DNA of 33,555 nt from Pseudomonas viridiflava (GCF_900602065.1 NZ_UWFN01000291.1:1-33555); one strand, 5' to 3'. Shown: positions 1 through 7,846, numbered from the stretch's first letter. Translations and numbers: made by a program. The notes: generated by a model not told the origin, from the sequence alone.

Positions 1-18
1 GAAATGCGGTGCCCAATT

Positions 19-108
19 GTGGGAGCGAATTCATTCGCGAAGAGGGCGGTACATTCGACATGTCTCTATCGTCTGTACTGCCGCATTCGCGAATGAATTC
101 GCTCCCAC
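19..108. repeat. REP-type inverted repeat, family A, copy 1
   Basis: A 90-bp element opens with GTGGGAGCGAATTCATTCGC and closes with its near-perfect reverse complement, so it folds into a long stem around a roughly 40-nt interior. The interior (CATTCGACAT, then TCTATCGTCTGTACTGCC) is nearly the same as in the copy at 2812-2901. It lies just past the uraA stop codon and may act as a transcript end or mRNA stabiliser, which is an inference from position. Confidence 0.85.
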
Positions 109-138
109 TTGGCCATATCCCGACAGCTAACCGGAGCG

Positions 139-1416
139 TTATGGCAATTGATCATCCAGATGCTTGTTCTTCCACCCGTCATTGCCCGGCAAAAGCAGGT
201 TCAGCGCTATAGCCGTTACCGCGCACAGGGCAATACCCTTCAGGCCGAAATCGTCCGGGCCGTTGCCGGTACCGATCAATACACCGCCAATACCGAACAC
301 CAGCGTGACTGACACGATCACCAGATTGCGGGCTTCGGCCAAGTCGACCTTGTGGCGAATCAGGGTGTTCATGCCGACCGCGGCAATCGAGCCGAACAAC
401 AGGCAGAGAATCCCGCCCATCACCGGTACCGGAATGCTTTGCAGCAGTGCGCCGAACTTGCCGATGAACGCCAGGGTGATCGCAAACACAGCCGCCCAGG
501 TCATGATCTTCGGGTTGTAGTTCTTGGTCAGCATCACGGCGCCAGTCACTTCGGCGTAGGTCGTGTTGGGTGGTCCGCCGAACAGGCCTGCTGCGGTGGT
601 GGCAATGCCGTCACCAAACAGCGTGCGATGCAGGCCTGGTTTCTTCAGGTAATCGCGACCGGTCACGCTGCCGACCGCAATCACACCACCGATGTGCTCG
701 ATGGCGGGCGCGAGGGCTACGGGCACGATGAACAGAATCGCCTGCCAGTTGAACTCCGGTGCCGTGAACGCTGGCAGTGCCAGCCACGGCGCGGCAGCGA
801 TTTTTGCAGTGTCGACCACGCCAAAGTAGAACGACAGAGCGAAGCCCACCAGCACGCCGGAGATAATCGGCACCAGACGGAAAATGCCTTTGCCGAACAC
901 CGCTACGACCAAGGTGGTCAGCAGCGCAGGCATCGAGATCAGCATCGCGGTGCTGTAAGGGATCAACTCGGCGCCGTCGCCACTTTTGCCCATCGCCATG
1001 TTGGCCGCGATCGGTGCCATGGCCAGGCCGATGGAGATAATCACCGGGCCGATCACTACAGGTGGCAGCAGCTTATCGATGAAGCCAGTACCTTTGATCT
1101 TCACGGCGAGGCCGAGGAAGGTGTAGACGAAACCCGCCGCCATGACGCCGCCCATGGTCGCCGCGAGGCCAAACTGACCCTTGGCAAGAATGATCGGCGT
1201 GATGAATGCAAAGCTCGATGCCAGAAAAACGGGCACCTGACGTCCGGTGACGATTTGAAACAGCAATGTACCCAGGCCTGCGGTAAACAGTGCGACGTTA
1301 GGATCCAGCCCGGTGATCAGCGGCATGAGTACCAGTGCGCCGAACGCCACAAAGAGCATCTGCGCGCCGGACAGCACGGTACGCCACAGTGGATCGTTGA
1401 ACTCGTCCTGCCTCAT
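139..1416 (-). CDS. uraA: Uracil permease (NCS2 family)
   Basis: Inner-membrane nucleobase:proton symporter that imports uracil for conversion to UMP by Upp, encoded just upstream. The 425-residue product is hydrophobic throughout, as expected for the 14-segment NCS2 fold. It shows the family stretches VPVFLASSFAFITPI near residue 62 and FGGPPNTTYAEVTG near residue 280, the latter containing the conserved Glu region of the substrate site. Two ATG codons lie in tandem. The ribosome site AAGGA (1423-1427) is 3 nt from the first and 6 nt from the second, so I chose the second; using the first adds one Met. The first ATG shares a base with the upp stop codon, so translation is probably coupled to upp. 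Identity as a nucleobase permease is firm; uracil rather than xanthine follows from the pairing with upp. Confidence 0.95.
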   Translation of the reverse strand: MRQDEFNDPLWRTVLSGAQMLFVAFGALVLMPLITGLDPNVALFTAGLGTLLFQIVTGRQVPVFLASSFAFITPIILAKGQFGLAATMGGVMAAGFVYTFLGLAVKIKGTGFIDKLLPPVVIGPVIISIGLAMAPIAANMAMGKSGDGAELIPYSTAMLISMPALLTTLVVAVFGKGIFRLVPIISGVLVGFALSFYFGVVDTAKIAAAPWLALPAFTAPEFNWQAILFIVPVALAPAIEHIGGVIAVGSVTGRDYLKKPGLHRTLFGDGIATTAAGLFGGPPNTTYAEVTGAVMLTKNYNPKIMTWAAVFAITLAFIGKFGALLQSIPVPVMGGILCLLFGSIAAVGMNTLIRHKVDLAEARNLVIVSVTLVFGIGGVLIGTGNGPDDFGLKGIALCAVTAIALNLLLPGNDGWKNKHLDDQLP

Positions 1417-1418
1417 CA

Positions 1419-2054
1419 TTAATCCTTTTGCTTGGTGCCAAAAATTTTGTCACCGGCATCGCCCAGGCCCGGAATGATGTAGCCATGTTCGTTCAGACGC
1501 TCATCAATGGACGCGGTGTAGATGATCACGTCAGGGTGCGCGGCTTCGACCACGGCAATGCCCTCTGGTGCAGCGACCAGAACCATGGCGCGGATTTCCT
1601 TGCAGCCGGCTTTTTTCAACAGGTTGATTGTGGCGACCATCGATCCACCGGTGGCCAGCATCGGGTCGATGATCATGGCCAGACGCTCGTCGATTTCCGG
1701 AACCAGTTTTTCCAGATACGTGTGCGCTTCAAGGGTTTCCTCGTTACGCGCCACGCCAACGGCGCTGACTTTCGCGCCCGGGATCAGGCTGAGGACGCCG
1801 TCGAGCATGCCGATACCGGCACGCAGAATCGGCACTACAGTGATCTTCTTTCCGGCGATTTTCTCGACCGGCACAGTGCCGGCCCAGCCCTGGATATCAT
1901 AGGTTTCCAGCGGTAAATCGGCGGTGGCTTCGTAGGTAAGCAGGGCACCGACCTCCTGAGCGAGCTCACGGAAGTTCTTGGTGCTGATGTCAGCGCGGCG
2001 CATCAGGCCGAGCTTGTGGCGGATCAGCGGATGGCGGATCTCACGAATAGGCAT
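1419..2054 (-). CDS. upp: Uracil phosphoribosyltransferase
   Basis: Cytosolic pyrimidine-salvage enzyme that makes UMP and diphosphate from uracil and PRPP. The 211-residue length matches the family. The PRPP-binding loop reads MIIDPMLATGGSMVAT (about residues 127-142) and the C-terminal uracil-binding segment reads GYIIPGLGDAGDKIFGT (about 191-207). A GGAG ribosome site lies 9 nt before the ATG. It is the first gene of a two-gene operon with uraA, giving import plus trapping of uracil. Its promoter must lie in the 183-nt gap shared with the divergent hpt gene. Confidence 0.97.
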   Translation of the reverse strand: MPIREIRHPLIRHKLGLMRRADISTKNFRELAQEVGALLTYEATADLPLETYDIQGWAGTVPVEKIAGKKITVVPILRAGIGMLDGVLSLIPGAKVSAVGVARNEETLEAHTYLEKLVPEIDERLAMIIDPMLATGGSMVATINLLKKAGCKEIRAMVLVAAPEGIAVVEAAHPDVIIYTASIDERLNEHGYIIPGLGDAGDKIFGTKQKD

Positions 2055-2237
2055 AGGAAAAAGCTCCGGCGGGGGGCAAAAAAACGGCCTAGGTTAATCT
2101 ATTCAGCTGTTACTGTCCTACGTGCCTTACGGTGTTTTCAGACAATTCCTGACACGTTAGTCCAGAATTGCTTGCTCTGACTGAAGCGGATGCGTACCTT
2201 TGCCCGCTTTTCTTACACTGCCCCCCTGGAGAGCGTC
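2055..2237. promoter_or_regulatory. Divergent promoter region between upp and hpt
   Basis: A 183-nt gap between two divergently transcribed salvage genes must hold both promoters. I see a possible minus-strand -35 (TTGTCT, in the segment around 2140-2147) but no convincing -10, and no clear operator. The assignment rests on gene layout. Confidence 0.5.
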
Positions 2238-2795
2238 ATGTCCGCTGATCTCGAGCATATCCGTCAAATCATGCGCGAGGCTGACTGCCTGTACACAGAA
2301 GCTGAAGTCGAAGCGGCCATCGCCCGCGTTGGCGCGCACATCAATGCCGAACTGGCCGAGCGCAACCCGGTCGTATTTTGCGTGATGAACGGCGGTCTGA
2401 TCTTCTCGGGCAAGCTGCTGACTCACCTGAACTTCCCACTGGAGGCGTCTTACCTGCACGCCACTCGCTATCGCAATGAAACCAGCGGCGGTGATCTGTT
2501 CTGGAAGGCCAAGCCGGAAGTCTCGTTTATCGACCGTGATGTGCTGATCATCGATGACATCCTTGACGAAGGTCACACGCTGGGCGCGATCATCGACTTC
2601 TGCAAACACGCCGGTGCCCGCGCTGTGCACACCGCGGTGTTGATTGATAAAGACCACGACCGCAAAGCACGCCCAGACCTGAAAGCCGACTTTGTGGGCC
2701 TGCCGTGCGTTGACCGCTATATCTTCGGTTACGGCATGGATTACAAAGGCTACTGGCGCAACGCTGCCGGGATTTATGCGGTTAAAGGGATGTAA
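2238..2795 (+). CDS. hpt: Hypoxanthine(-guanine) phosphoribosyltransferase
   Basis: Purine-salvage enzyme joining hypoxanthine (and/or guanine) to PRPP to give IMP (GMP). The 185-residue protein carries the type I PRTase PRPP motif VLIIDDILDEGHTLGAI (residues 102-118) with the acidic pair D106-D107, plus the early loop VMNGGLIFSGKL (49-60). An in-frame upstream ATG at 2190 would add 16 residues. The start at 2238 is chosen because GGAGAG (2227-2232) precedes it at normal spacing and the family begins near here. It is divergent from upp-uraA, so purine and pyrimidine salvage sit back to back. A guanine-only or xanthine preference cannot be excluded from sequence alone. Confidence 0.92.
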   Translation: MSADLEHIRQIMREADCLYTEAEVEAAIARVGAHINAELAERNPVVFCVMNGGLIFSGKLLTHLNFPLEASYLHATRYRNETSGGDLFWKAKPEVSFIDRDVLIIDDILDEGHTLGAIIDFCKHAGARAVHTAVLIDKDHDRKARPDLKADFVGLPCVDRYIFGYGMDYKGYWRNAAGIYAVKGM

Positions 2796-2811
2796 TAGCG
2801 CACGTGTTTTT

Positions 2812-2901
2812 GTAGGAGCGAATTCATTCGCGAAGAGGCCGGTGCATTCGACATTTATCTATCGTCTGTACTGCCACATTCGCGAATGAATTCGCTCCCA
2901 C
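2812..2901. repeat. REP-type inverted repeat, family A, copy 2
   Basis: A 90-bp element of the same length and orientation as 19-108. It begins GTAGGAGCGAATTCATTCGC and ends with the complementary GAATGAATTCGCTCCCAC. The interior matches copy 1 apart from a few substitutions. It begins 17 nt after the hpt stop codon, so it may serve as that gene's transcript end. Confidence 0.85.
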
Positions 2902-2973
2902 AGGGCCGCCTGTCCACTGAGGTCACACCTCCCGCATGCTAAAGTGCCAGCCCTGTCCTTGCGGGAAGTCGAA

Positions 2974-3462
2974 ATGAAGCTTTTGATCCGTAGCGCAACA
3001 CTCGCTCTGCTGTGCTGCCTGGCAGTTGCAGCGCCTGTTTCAGCTGAACCCATGCACGCCCAATACCTGCCGCCAGACGACCTTAATCTGCGTGAAGGCG
3101 AACCCGAGCAGCAGCAATTGCTGCAAATCACCGAGTATTCAGTGGTGGTGGGCAATCAGCGTCAATCCAATCAGACACCCATTCCTGTCACAGCCCCGGT
3201 ACTGCTGCGCCTCAAAGGCAAACCGATGAACAAGGGCGCCACGATCAACGAGGTGCTGATTCATTTCGACAGTGAGAGCAAAAGCCTTAAAAAGCCGGTT
3301 TTTGATGACAAGACCCGAGTGCTGAATCTGTATTACCCGGTCGCGCAATATCGAACGCTGATGGATCTGTTGCGCAACGAGAAGCTTTACTGCCAGTTCC
3401 TGAGCTATGCCAACGGCCATGTATGGGCAGATTTGCACACCGCAGCCGTGCGTACTCGTTGA
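2974..3462 (+). CDS. Exported hypothetical protein
   Basis: I do not recognise a named family. The 162-residue product begins with a clear Sec signal peptide: MKLLIRS, a hydrophobic run LALLCCLAVAAP, and a likely cleavage after VSA near residue 22. It should therefore be periplasmic. The mature part is polar with no repeats and a single Cys (in KLYCQF) late in the chain. A GTG at 2944 in the same frame would add ten residues ahead of the signal peptide and is unlikely. The ATG at 2974 is preceded only by a weak GGGAAG. It lies between hpt and the PA4642-family gene, a position where related Pseudomonas carry small conserved hypotheticals (recollection, not a search). Confidence 0.75.
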   Translation: MKLLIRSATLALLCCLAVAAPVSAEPMHAQYLPPDDLNLREGEPEQQQLLQITEYSVVVGNQRQSNQTPIPVTAPVLLRLKGKPMNKGATINEVLIHFDSESKSLKKPVFDDKTRVLNLYYPVAQYRTLMDLLRNEKLYCQFLSYANGHVWADLHTAAVRTR

Positions 3463-3529
3463 GCCTTTTGCCGGGCGAGGGGTAAACTGCCCGCCGGTTA
3501 ACAAGTCAGCGATCCAGTTGGAGCACGCA

Positions 3530-3817
3530 ATGCGTAAAGATAAAAAGCAGTTGATTGGCGATGAGATCGGTGACGAGCAGGTTAAAGCGTTCCTGCTCTT
3601 CGAGCCGGTTGACGCTACATCGCCATCCTTGCACAAGCTGATCAAGGCTTACCGTGGTTTGCGGGTCAATGATTTCGAGCGTTTTCTGGTGTTCTTCCTT
3701 GAAGCCGGTTACGACCTAGACGGTAAGGACGAGCACGGCAATGACTTCATTGCGACGATCAAGGACCAGCGTAATGCCGATGAGTATATTGAGCTGATCG
3801 AGAAAGCTCGAGGCTGA
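3530..3817 (+). CDS. PA4642-family small cytosolic protein
   Basis: A 95-residue protein without signal peptide or membrane segment, rich in charged residues. It begins MRKDKKQLIGDEIGDEQVKA and contains LRVNDFERFLVFFLEAGYDL followed by a D/E/K-rich tail. I recognise this as the PA4642 family named after a P. aeruginosa gene; the function is unknown to me. The start at 3530 is supported by TTGGAG about 8 nt upstream; the longer in-frame reading from 3407 lacks such a site and overlaps the preceding gene. It ends just before a likely terminator and is followed by the AT-rich island. Confidence 0.8.
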   Translation: MRKDKKQLIGDEIGDEQVKAFLLFEPVDATSPSLHKLIKAYRGLRVNDFERFLVFFLEAGYDLDGKDEHGNDFIATIKDQRNADEYIELIEKARG

Positions 3818-3828
3818 TGGCTTAACAA

Positions 3829-3860
3829 GGCAGGTGTTCAGTAGCGCCTGCCCTTATTAT
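3829..3860 (+). terminator. Possible intrinsic terminator after the PA4642-family gene
   Basis: GGCAGGTG (3829-3836) can pair with CGCCTGCC (3845-3852) allowing one G-U, and is followed by an imperfect U-rich run (CTTATTATTGTTT). The stem is clear but the U tract is interrupted, so strength is uncertain. Confidence 0.55.
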
Positions 3861-4029
3861 TGTTTCGGTTGCTTCGGGCTAGGATTGACTAAAGCCACAA
3901 GATTGGTCGAACTTTCCTACTTTCCAAGTCTATATTTATTTTTTTAATTTATAAAACTCAAGCCATACTGGTTTGTGCAATCTCATGCGTAAGTTAATAA
4001 ACTAAATTGCTGTATCGAAATGGATTTCG
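3861..4029 (+). promoter_or_regulatory. AT-rich leader region before the three-paralog array
   Basis: This gap is markedly AT-rich: by hand count only 15 of 60 bases at 3901-3960 are G or C, far below the flanking genes. It must hold the promoter of the downstream array. TATAAA near 3950 is a -10 candidate but I see no good -35. The composition suggests either a nucleoid-protein-silenced promoter or foreign origin (inference). Confidence 0.45.
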
Positions 4030-4479
4030 ATGATGAATAAATATGTATCATTTTTTAGCCTGTTTTTTTGTTCCAATTTGCTCTGGGGGGCGGTTAGCGC
4101 TCAAGCGGCCAAAAAAATTGATGTTACGGTGGTCAACCAAAGTCAGTCAGATATCTCCCTGACTCAAGCGACCTGGCCTCTGGGAAATTACCATCCAGTG
4201 GATTATAAGATTCCCGAGCATTTTACCGGGGAGTTCCGGGTGACCGTACCGGGCGAGATAAAAGGCACTCTATTGTTCACCTATGCTACCGCTAATACTG
4301 CCTGTAAATATCGCGCCGATTGGGGGACGGTCCCAGGCAGGGGATGGCTGATCTCAACCCCTGAGCCGTTCGAGACGGTTCGCGGCCAATCGGTGGGACA
4401 GTTTGGTGCAGTCTGCAATGCCAGCATCGTCAGGAATGACGCGGATGATGGTTTTAAGCTAAAACTGAGTATCAAGTGA
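4030..4479 (+). CDS. Secreted small beta-rich protein, paralog 1 of 3
   Basis: I do not recognise the family with confidence. The 149-residue product has a signal peptide (hydrophobic run FFSLFFCSNLLWGAVSAQA, cleavage probably near residue 26) and a mature part of alternating short hydrophobic and polar stretches typical of a beta sandwich. It aligns without gaps to the next two genes over 114 residues, from N36 to the C-terminus. Shared residues include W49, P62, G67, F69 and two cysteines, C92 and C129, that could form a disulfide. Two ATGs stand in tandem (4030, 4033) with a weak GGA upstream. The opening strand (VTVVNQSQSDISL) loosely recalls bacterial aegerolysins, but those usually lack signal peptides; this is only a suggestion. 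Confidence 0.75.
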   Translation: MMNKYVSFFSLFFCSNLLWGAVSAQAAKKIDVTVVNQSQSDISLTQATWPLGNYHPVDYKIPEHFTGEFRVTVPGEIKGTLLFTYATANTACKYRADWGTVPGRGWLISTPEPFETVRGQSVGQFGAVCNASIVRNDADDGFKLKLSIK

Positions 4480-4563
4480 TTTCGACATAAGCTGAGGCGT
4501 TATCTGCGCACTGACTAGTGTGTTCGGTACATTGTTTTTAATAAGGAAAAGGAATTCCAGAGT

Positions 4564-5004
4564 ATGAACTATTGGGCAGTGACTGCTGTGGTGAGCGTTT
4601 CGTTGATAGCCAGTGTTGTTCAGGCTCAAGCGACCACCCTTTACCACGGTGAAATCCGAAACTTTACGGATCAAGATATCTATTTGACCAACCAAAGCTG
4701 GGACCCAGGGGGGCGAGATCCCAAGGATCATAAAATTCCGCCTGGCGAAGGGGGCGGGTTCAATGTTCGGATCCCCTCGAAATCTGGCGACGTAAATATC
4801 GTTGTGTCCTCACAGGAAGGACGGAGTTGTAATTTTGTCCTGACCTACGGGACTGGAAAACGGGTAAAGGGCCCCCTGACACTTATTGGGCCCACTCACT
4901 GGAAGGTCACAAAAAGTTTCGGCAGTACGCCTGCAAAGTGTGAAATGAAAGTGGATGAATGGGTTTATAAAGAGCGGTTCAGTGTTCGTTATCGTATGAA
5001 ATGA
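4564..5004 (+). CDS. Secreted small beta-rich protein, paralog 2 of 3
   Basis: A 146-residue product with a signal peptide (VTAVVSVSLIASVVQAQA, cleavage near residue 22 or 23). It is the most divergent of the three paralogs yet keeps the identical spacing: N33, W46, P59, G64, F66, C89 and C126, with 20 residues after the last Cys. A strong purine-rich ribosome site (AAGGAAAAGGAA, 4543-4554) precedes the ATG. It starts 84 nt after paralog 1 and ends 38 nt before paralog 3, so the three are probably one transcript. The function is unknown; export to the periplasm or outside is likely. The C-terminal part is more basic than in the other two. Confidence 0.75.
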   Translation: MNYWAVTAVVSVSLIASVVQAQATTLYHGEIRNFTDQDIYLTNQSWDPGGRDPKDHKIPPGEGGGFNVRIPSKSGDVNIVVSSQEGRSCNFVLTYGTGKRVKGPLTLIGPTHWKVTKSFGSTPAKCEMKVDEWVYKERFSVRYRMK

Positions 5005-5042
5005 AAAGAAGTATCTTGTGATGCTGATGTCGGAGTGACGAA

Positions 5043-5513
5043 ATGAATTTACATAAGTCCATGAATAGAGTGGGTCTAAAAGCGTTACTCTGTTTGTTTT
5101 GGTTGACGGTAAGCGTTGCACACTCTGCCCATGCAGACGGGCGTTACAGAGTGAGCGTCAAGGTCGTCAACCAGACTGCTACACCGTTAGTGCTTAGCGC
5201 TGCCAGCTGGGTCGTAAGCCCGGAGCGTATGCGTAGCTATGCTGTACCTGCCCATGGCACCGGCAATTTTAGTTTGATCTACGCCTCGAAGAAAAAAGGT
5301 GCGATGAACTTTAGCTACAGTGCAGACAAGAGGTCCTGCACTTTCAAGGCAGGTTACGATACGAACTATTCATTCGGCTGGTTCAAGGCCAATGAAGAGG
5401 CTTTTCAATGGGTTGATGCGACATCAGACGGCCTGTTTGGAGCCGTTTGCAAAGGGCGGGTCGTGAGCAATCAGCCTGACGAGGGTTACACCGTTGAATT
5501 TCGTATTGAGTAA
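5043..5513 (+). CDS. Secreted small beta-rich protein, paralog 3 of 3
   Basis: A 156-residue product. A longer N-terminal region leads into the hydrophobic run LKALLCLFWLTVSVAHSAHA, with cleavage near residue 31. The mature domain repeats the array signature with the same spacing: N43, W56, P69, G74, F76, C99 and C136, and 20 residues to the end. The segment FGAVC before the second Cys and a later NDADDG/NQPDEG-type turn are shared with paralog 1, so 1 and 3 are closer to each other than to 2. GGAG (5032-5035) sits 7 nt before the ATG. A long hairpin follows 37 nt after the stop. No transporter, immunity-like or regulatory gene is visible beside the array. Confidence 0.75.
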   Translation: MNLHKSMNRVGLKALLCLFWLTVSVAHSAHADGRYRVSVKVVNQTATPLVLSAASWVVSPERMRSYAVPAHGTGNFSLIYASKKKGAMNFSYSADKRSCTFKAGYDTNYSFGWFKANEEAFQWVDATSDGLFGAVCKGRVVSNQPDEGYTVEFRIE

Positions 5514-5549
5514 ACGGAGAAATGCTTTACTGCTGAGTTGGCACCATTG

Positions 5550-5592
5550 AACAGGAATACGCCCGACTATGTAAGTCGGGCGTATGCCTGTT
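5550..5592. terminator. Long hairpin between convergent paralog 3 and mqo
   Basis: Two 19-nt arms (5550-5568 and 5574-5592) are complementary except for one position, with a 5-nt loop ATGTA. It lies between two genes that converge, so it probably ends both transcripts. Neither side has a clean U tract, so termination may rely on stem strength or the structure may protect the mRNA. Confidence 0.65.
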
Positions 5593-5603
5593 CAGCTTGT
5601 TAC

Positions 5604-7112
5604 TTACGCGAAACTTTGCGTTTCGCTGTGCCTTTCTACCAGTTCCAGGCGCTCGTTGTTCTGGATGCTGACCCGCTCATAAAGCTGCGCGTCAGTTTCC
5701 AGAGCTTTTTCCCGGGCCGGGAAGATTTCATTCAGCTTGCTTGCCCACTCGCCGTGGGCTTTTTCCGGGAAGCAGCGCTCGATCAGGTCCAGCATGATCG
5801 AAACAGTCACCGAAGCACCTGGCGATGCACCCAGCAGTGCGGCCAGAGACCCGTCTTTGGCTGAGACCAGCTCGGTGCCGAACTGCAGGACACCGCCTTT
5901 GTTGGCGTCCTTTTTGATGATCTGCACCCGCTGGCCAGCGATTTCCAGGCGCCAGTCTTCGGCTTTCGCCTGTGGATAAAAGCGGCGCAGTGACTCAAGA
6001 CGCTGCTCCATGGACTGCATGACTTCACTGACCAGGTATTTGGTCAGGTCCATGTTGTCGCGAGCCACGGCCAGCATTGGTTTGATATTGGCCATGCGTA
6101 CCGAAAGCGGCAGGTCGAGGAAAGAACCGTGCTTGAGGAACTTGGTAGTAAAGCCTGCGTACGGCCCGAACAGCAGGGATTTCTTGCCATCGACTACGCG
6201 AGTGTCCAGGTGCGGAACCGACATCGGCGGCGAGCCGACCGCTGCCTGGCTGTAGACCTTGGCCTGATGGTGCTTGACCACTTCGGGGTTGTCGCAACGC
6301 AGCCACTGCCCGCTGACCGGGAAGCCGCCAAAGCCTTTGCTTTCTTCGATGCCTGACATCTGCAGCAACGGCAGCGCCGCGCCACCAGCGCCGAGGAAGA
6401 CGAATTTCGCATCGATTTCACGGGTGGTGCCGCTGTTCACGTCTTTGATGCTGACGCTCCAGCCAGCGCCTTTACGGCTCAGGCCAGTGACGCGCTTGCA
6501 GTATTTGACCTGCGCGTCAGGGCTGCTGCTCAGGTGCTTGAGCAGTTGATTGGTGAGGTTGCCGAAGTTGACGTCAGTACCATTCATCACGCGAGTAGCG
6601 GCGATCTGCTCGTCGGCTGGGCGGCCGGGCATCATCAGCGGCATCCACTCGGCAAGGGTGGCCTTGTCTTCGGTGTACTCCATGGACGAGAAAGCATGGT
6701 GCTTGTGCATGGCTTCGAAACGGGTCTTGAGGAAGGCAATGCCTTTCTCGCCCTGCACGAAGCTCAGGTGCGGCACCGGGCTAATGAAGTTCTTCGAGGA
6801 GCCAAAGGTGTCTTTTTGCGTCAGATACGCCCAGAACTGTTTGGAGACTTCGAACTGGGTATTGATCTGCACGGCCTTTTTGATGTCGATGGCACCATCT
6901 TTTGCCGGTGGGGTGTAATTGAGCTCGCACAGCCCGGCATGGCCGGTACCGGCGTTGTTCCAAGGGTTGGAACTCTCCGCAGCGCCAGAGTCCATCAGCT
7001 CAACGACTTCCAGCTTGAGGCCGGGGTCGAGCTCTTTGAGCAGCACGGCAAGAGTGGCACTCATGATGCCCGCTCCAACCAATACCACATCGACTGCTTC
7101 GTTATGCGCCAT
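5604..7112 (-). CDS. mqo: Malate:quinone oxidoreductase
   Basis: Membrane-associated FAD enzyme that oxidises malate to oxaloacetate and passes electrons to quinone, replacing or supplementing NAD-dependent malate dehydrogenase in the TCA cycle. The 502-residue length is normal. The FAD-binding dinucleotide motif VLVGAGIMSATLAVLL lies at residues 10-25, and the family segment NPWNNAGTGHAGLCELNYTP follows at about residues 49-68. GGAG lies 8 nt before the ATG on the minus strand. It stands alone, with a gene-poor stretch upstream and a shared hairpin downstream. Pseudomonas often have two mqo copies; which one this is I infer only from gene order (PA4640/mqoB-like). Confidence 0.95.
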   Translation of the reverse strand: MAHNEAVDVVLVGAGIMSATLAVLLKELDPGLKLEVVELMDSGAAESSNPWNNAGTGHAGLCELNYTPPAKDGAIDIKKAVQINTQFEVSKQFWAYLTQKDTFGSSKNFISPVPHLSFVQGEKGIAFLKTRFEAMHKHHAFSSMEYTEDKATLAEWMPLMMPGRPADEQIAATRVMNGTDVNFGNLTNQLLKHLSSSPDAQVKYCKRVTGLSRKGAGWSVSIKDVNSGTTREIDAKFVFLGAGGAALPLLQMSGIEESKGFGGFPVSGQWLRCDNPEVVKHHQAKVYSQAAVGSPPMSVPHLDTRVVDGKKSLLFGPYAGFTTKFLKHGSFLDLPLSVRMANIKPMLAVARDNMDLTKYLVSEVMQSMEQRLESLRRFYPQAKAEDWRLEIAGQRVQIIKKDANKGGVLQFGTELVSAKDGSLAALLGASPGASVTVSIMLDLIERCFPEKAHGEWASKLNEIFPAREKALETDAQLYERVSIQNNERLELVERHSETQSFA

Positions 7113-7846
7113 TAACGCGTCTCCAAAATCTGCAGCACCAAATTGACGGCATACGATCCCGAGGTCAGATGCCTGGTAGCGGGGCTTTGTTCAAAGTTGT
7201 GCCCCGATAACCTTGGCCAGGATCTGCATGTCCGATTCTTCGCAATTCTTCGCATCATCAACGGAGGCCACCAAACGGACTGTAATCACGGGTTCATCAG
7301 GGCAGCATGAACGCATTTTTCAGCCCGGTCAGCCATTCGACTATCGTCAAGGCATCCGGTTATGCAACCAAATCCGTAGCGGACAGGCTTCAGACTCCAG
7401 TCATGGAGGCTGCGCAGCAGCAATCGATCCTGTTCAAAAGGGCTGGGTCTGATGCTAATGGTGCATTTACAAACGCGTACCTGTTCATTTGCTCGCCACA
7501 CTCTTGTGAAGTAGTGAAACCCGTTTTTTCGCGCTCTTTTGGAGACGCGAACCTCAACCTCAAAAAGGGCTGCACGATGACAGCACCGGCAGATCAGCTG
7601 CATGCATCCTGAGGTGTTGGCGAGCGAAAGGTTCGAAACAAATCGAGCCATTGGGCACTGACCAACACGCAATGTGCGTGCATATGACCTGTGTGGGCGG
7701 CTCTCTGTGGGCATTACGGAGGCGCTAATCCGGAGATTAGCCATGCTGCGAGGCCCGATCAGGAGACGTCCTTATAATCGGGGGGAGATTATAGCGATGA
7801 AACGACAGGAATTGATCGGCTTAAGTGACTTTTATTCGCTTTTCGG
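7113..7846. other. Gene-poor stretch upstream of mqo
   Basis: In 734 nt I find no convincing protein gene. Open frames of up to 152 codons exist on both strands (7286-7744 minus, 7307-7612 plus), but they overlap one another, lack good ribosome sites, and their Cys/Arg/Ser-rich translations do not look like real proteins. The mqo promoter must lie near 7113-7250. The only ordered element I see is the inverted repeat at 7773-7793. A small RNA or a decayed gene cannot be excluded. Confidence 0.5.
7773..7793. promoter_or_regulatory. Inverted repeat TATAATC / GATTATA around a G run
   Basis: Two perfect 7-nt arms (7773-7779 and 7787-7793) flank GGGGGGA. The left arm contains a consensus -10 hexamer and the loop contains a ribosome-site-like GGGGGAG, 10 nt before an ATG at 7798 that opens a 22-codon frame. 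Whether it is an operator, a promoter element or chance is open. Confidence 0.35.

Noticed and set aside
352..1422. Plus-strand frame of 356 codons opposite uraA
   Set aside because: It is the complement of a well-supported permease gene. Its translation is rich in His, Arg and Gln and resembles no protein.
4030..5513. Serralysin-inhibitor (AprI-like) identity for the three small secreted proteins
   Set aside because: Size and export would fit, but the sequences lack anything I recognise of that family and lie over 20 kb from the protease.
7286..7744. Minus-strand 152-codon frame upstream of mqo
   Set aside because: Cys/Arg/Ser-rich translation without recognisable features, no ribosome site, and a competing plus-strand frame in the same place.
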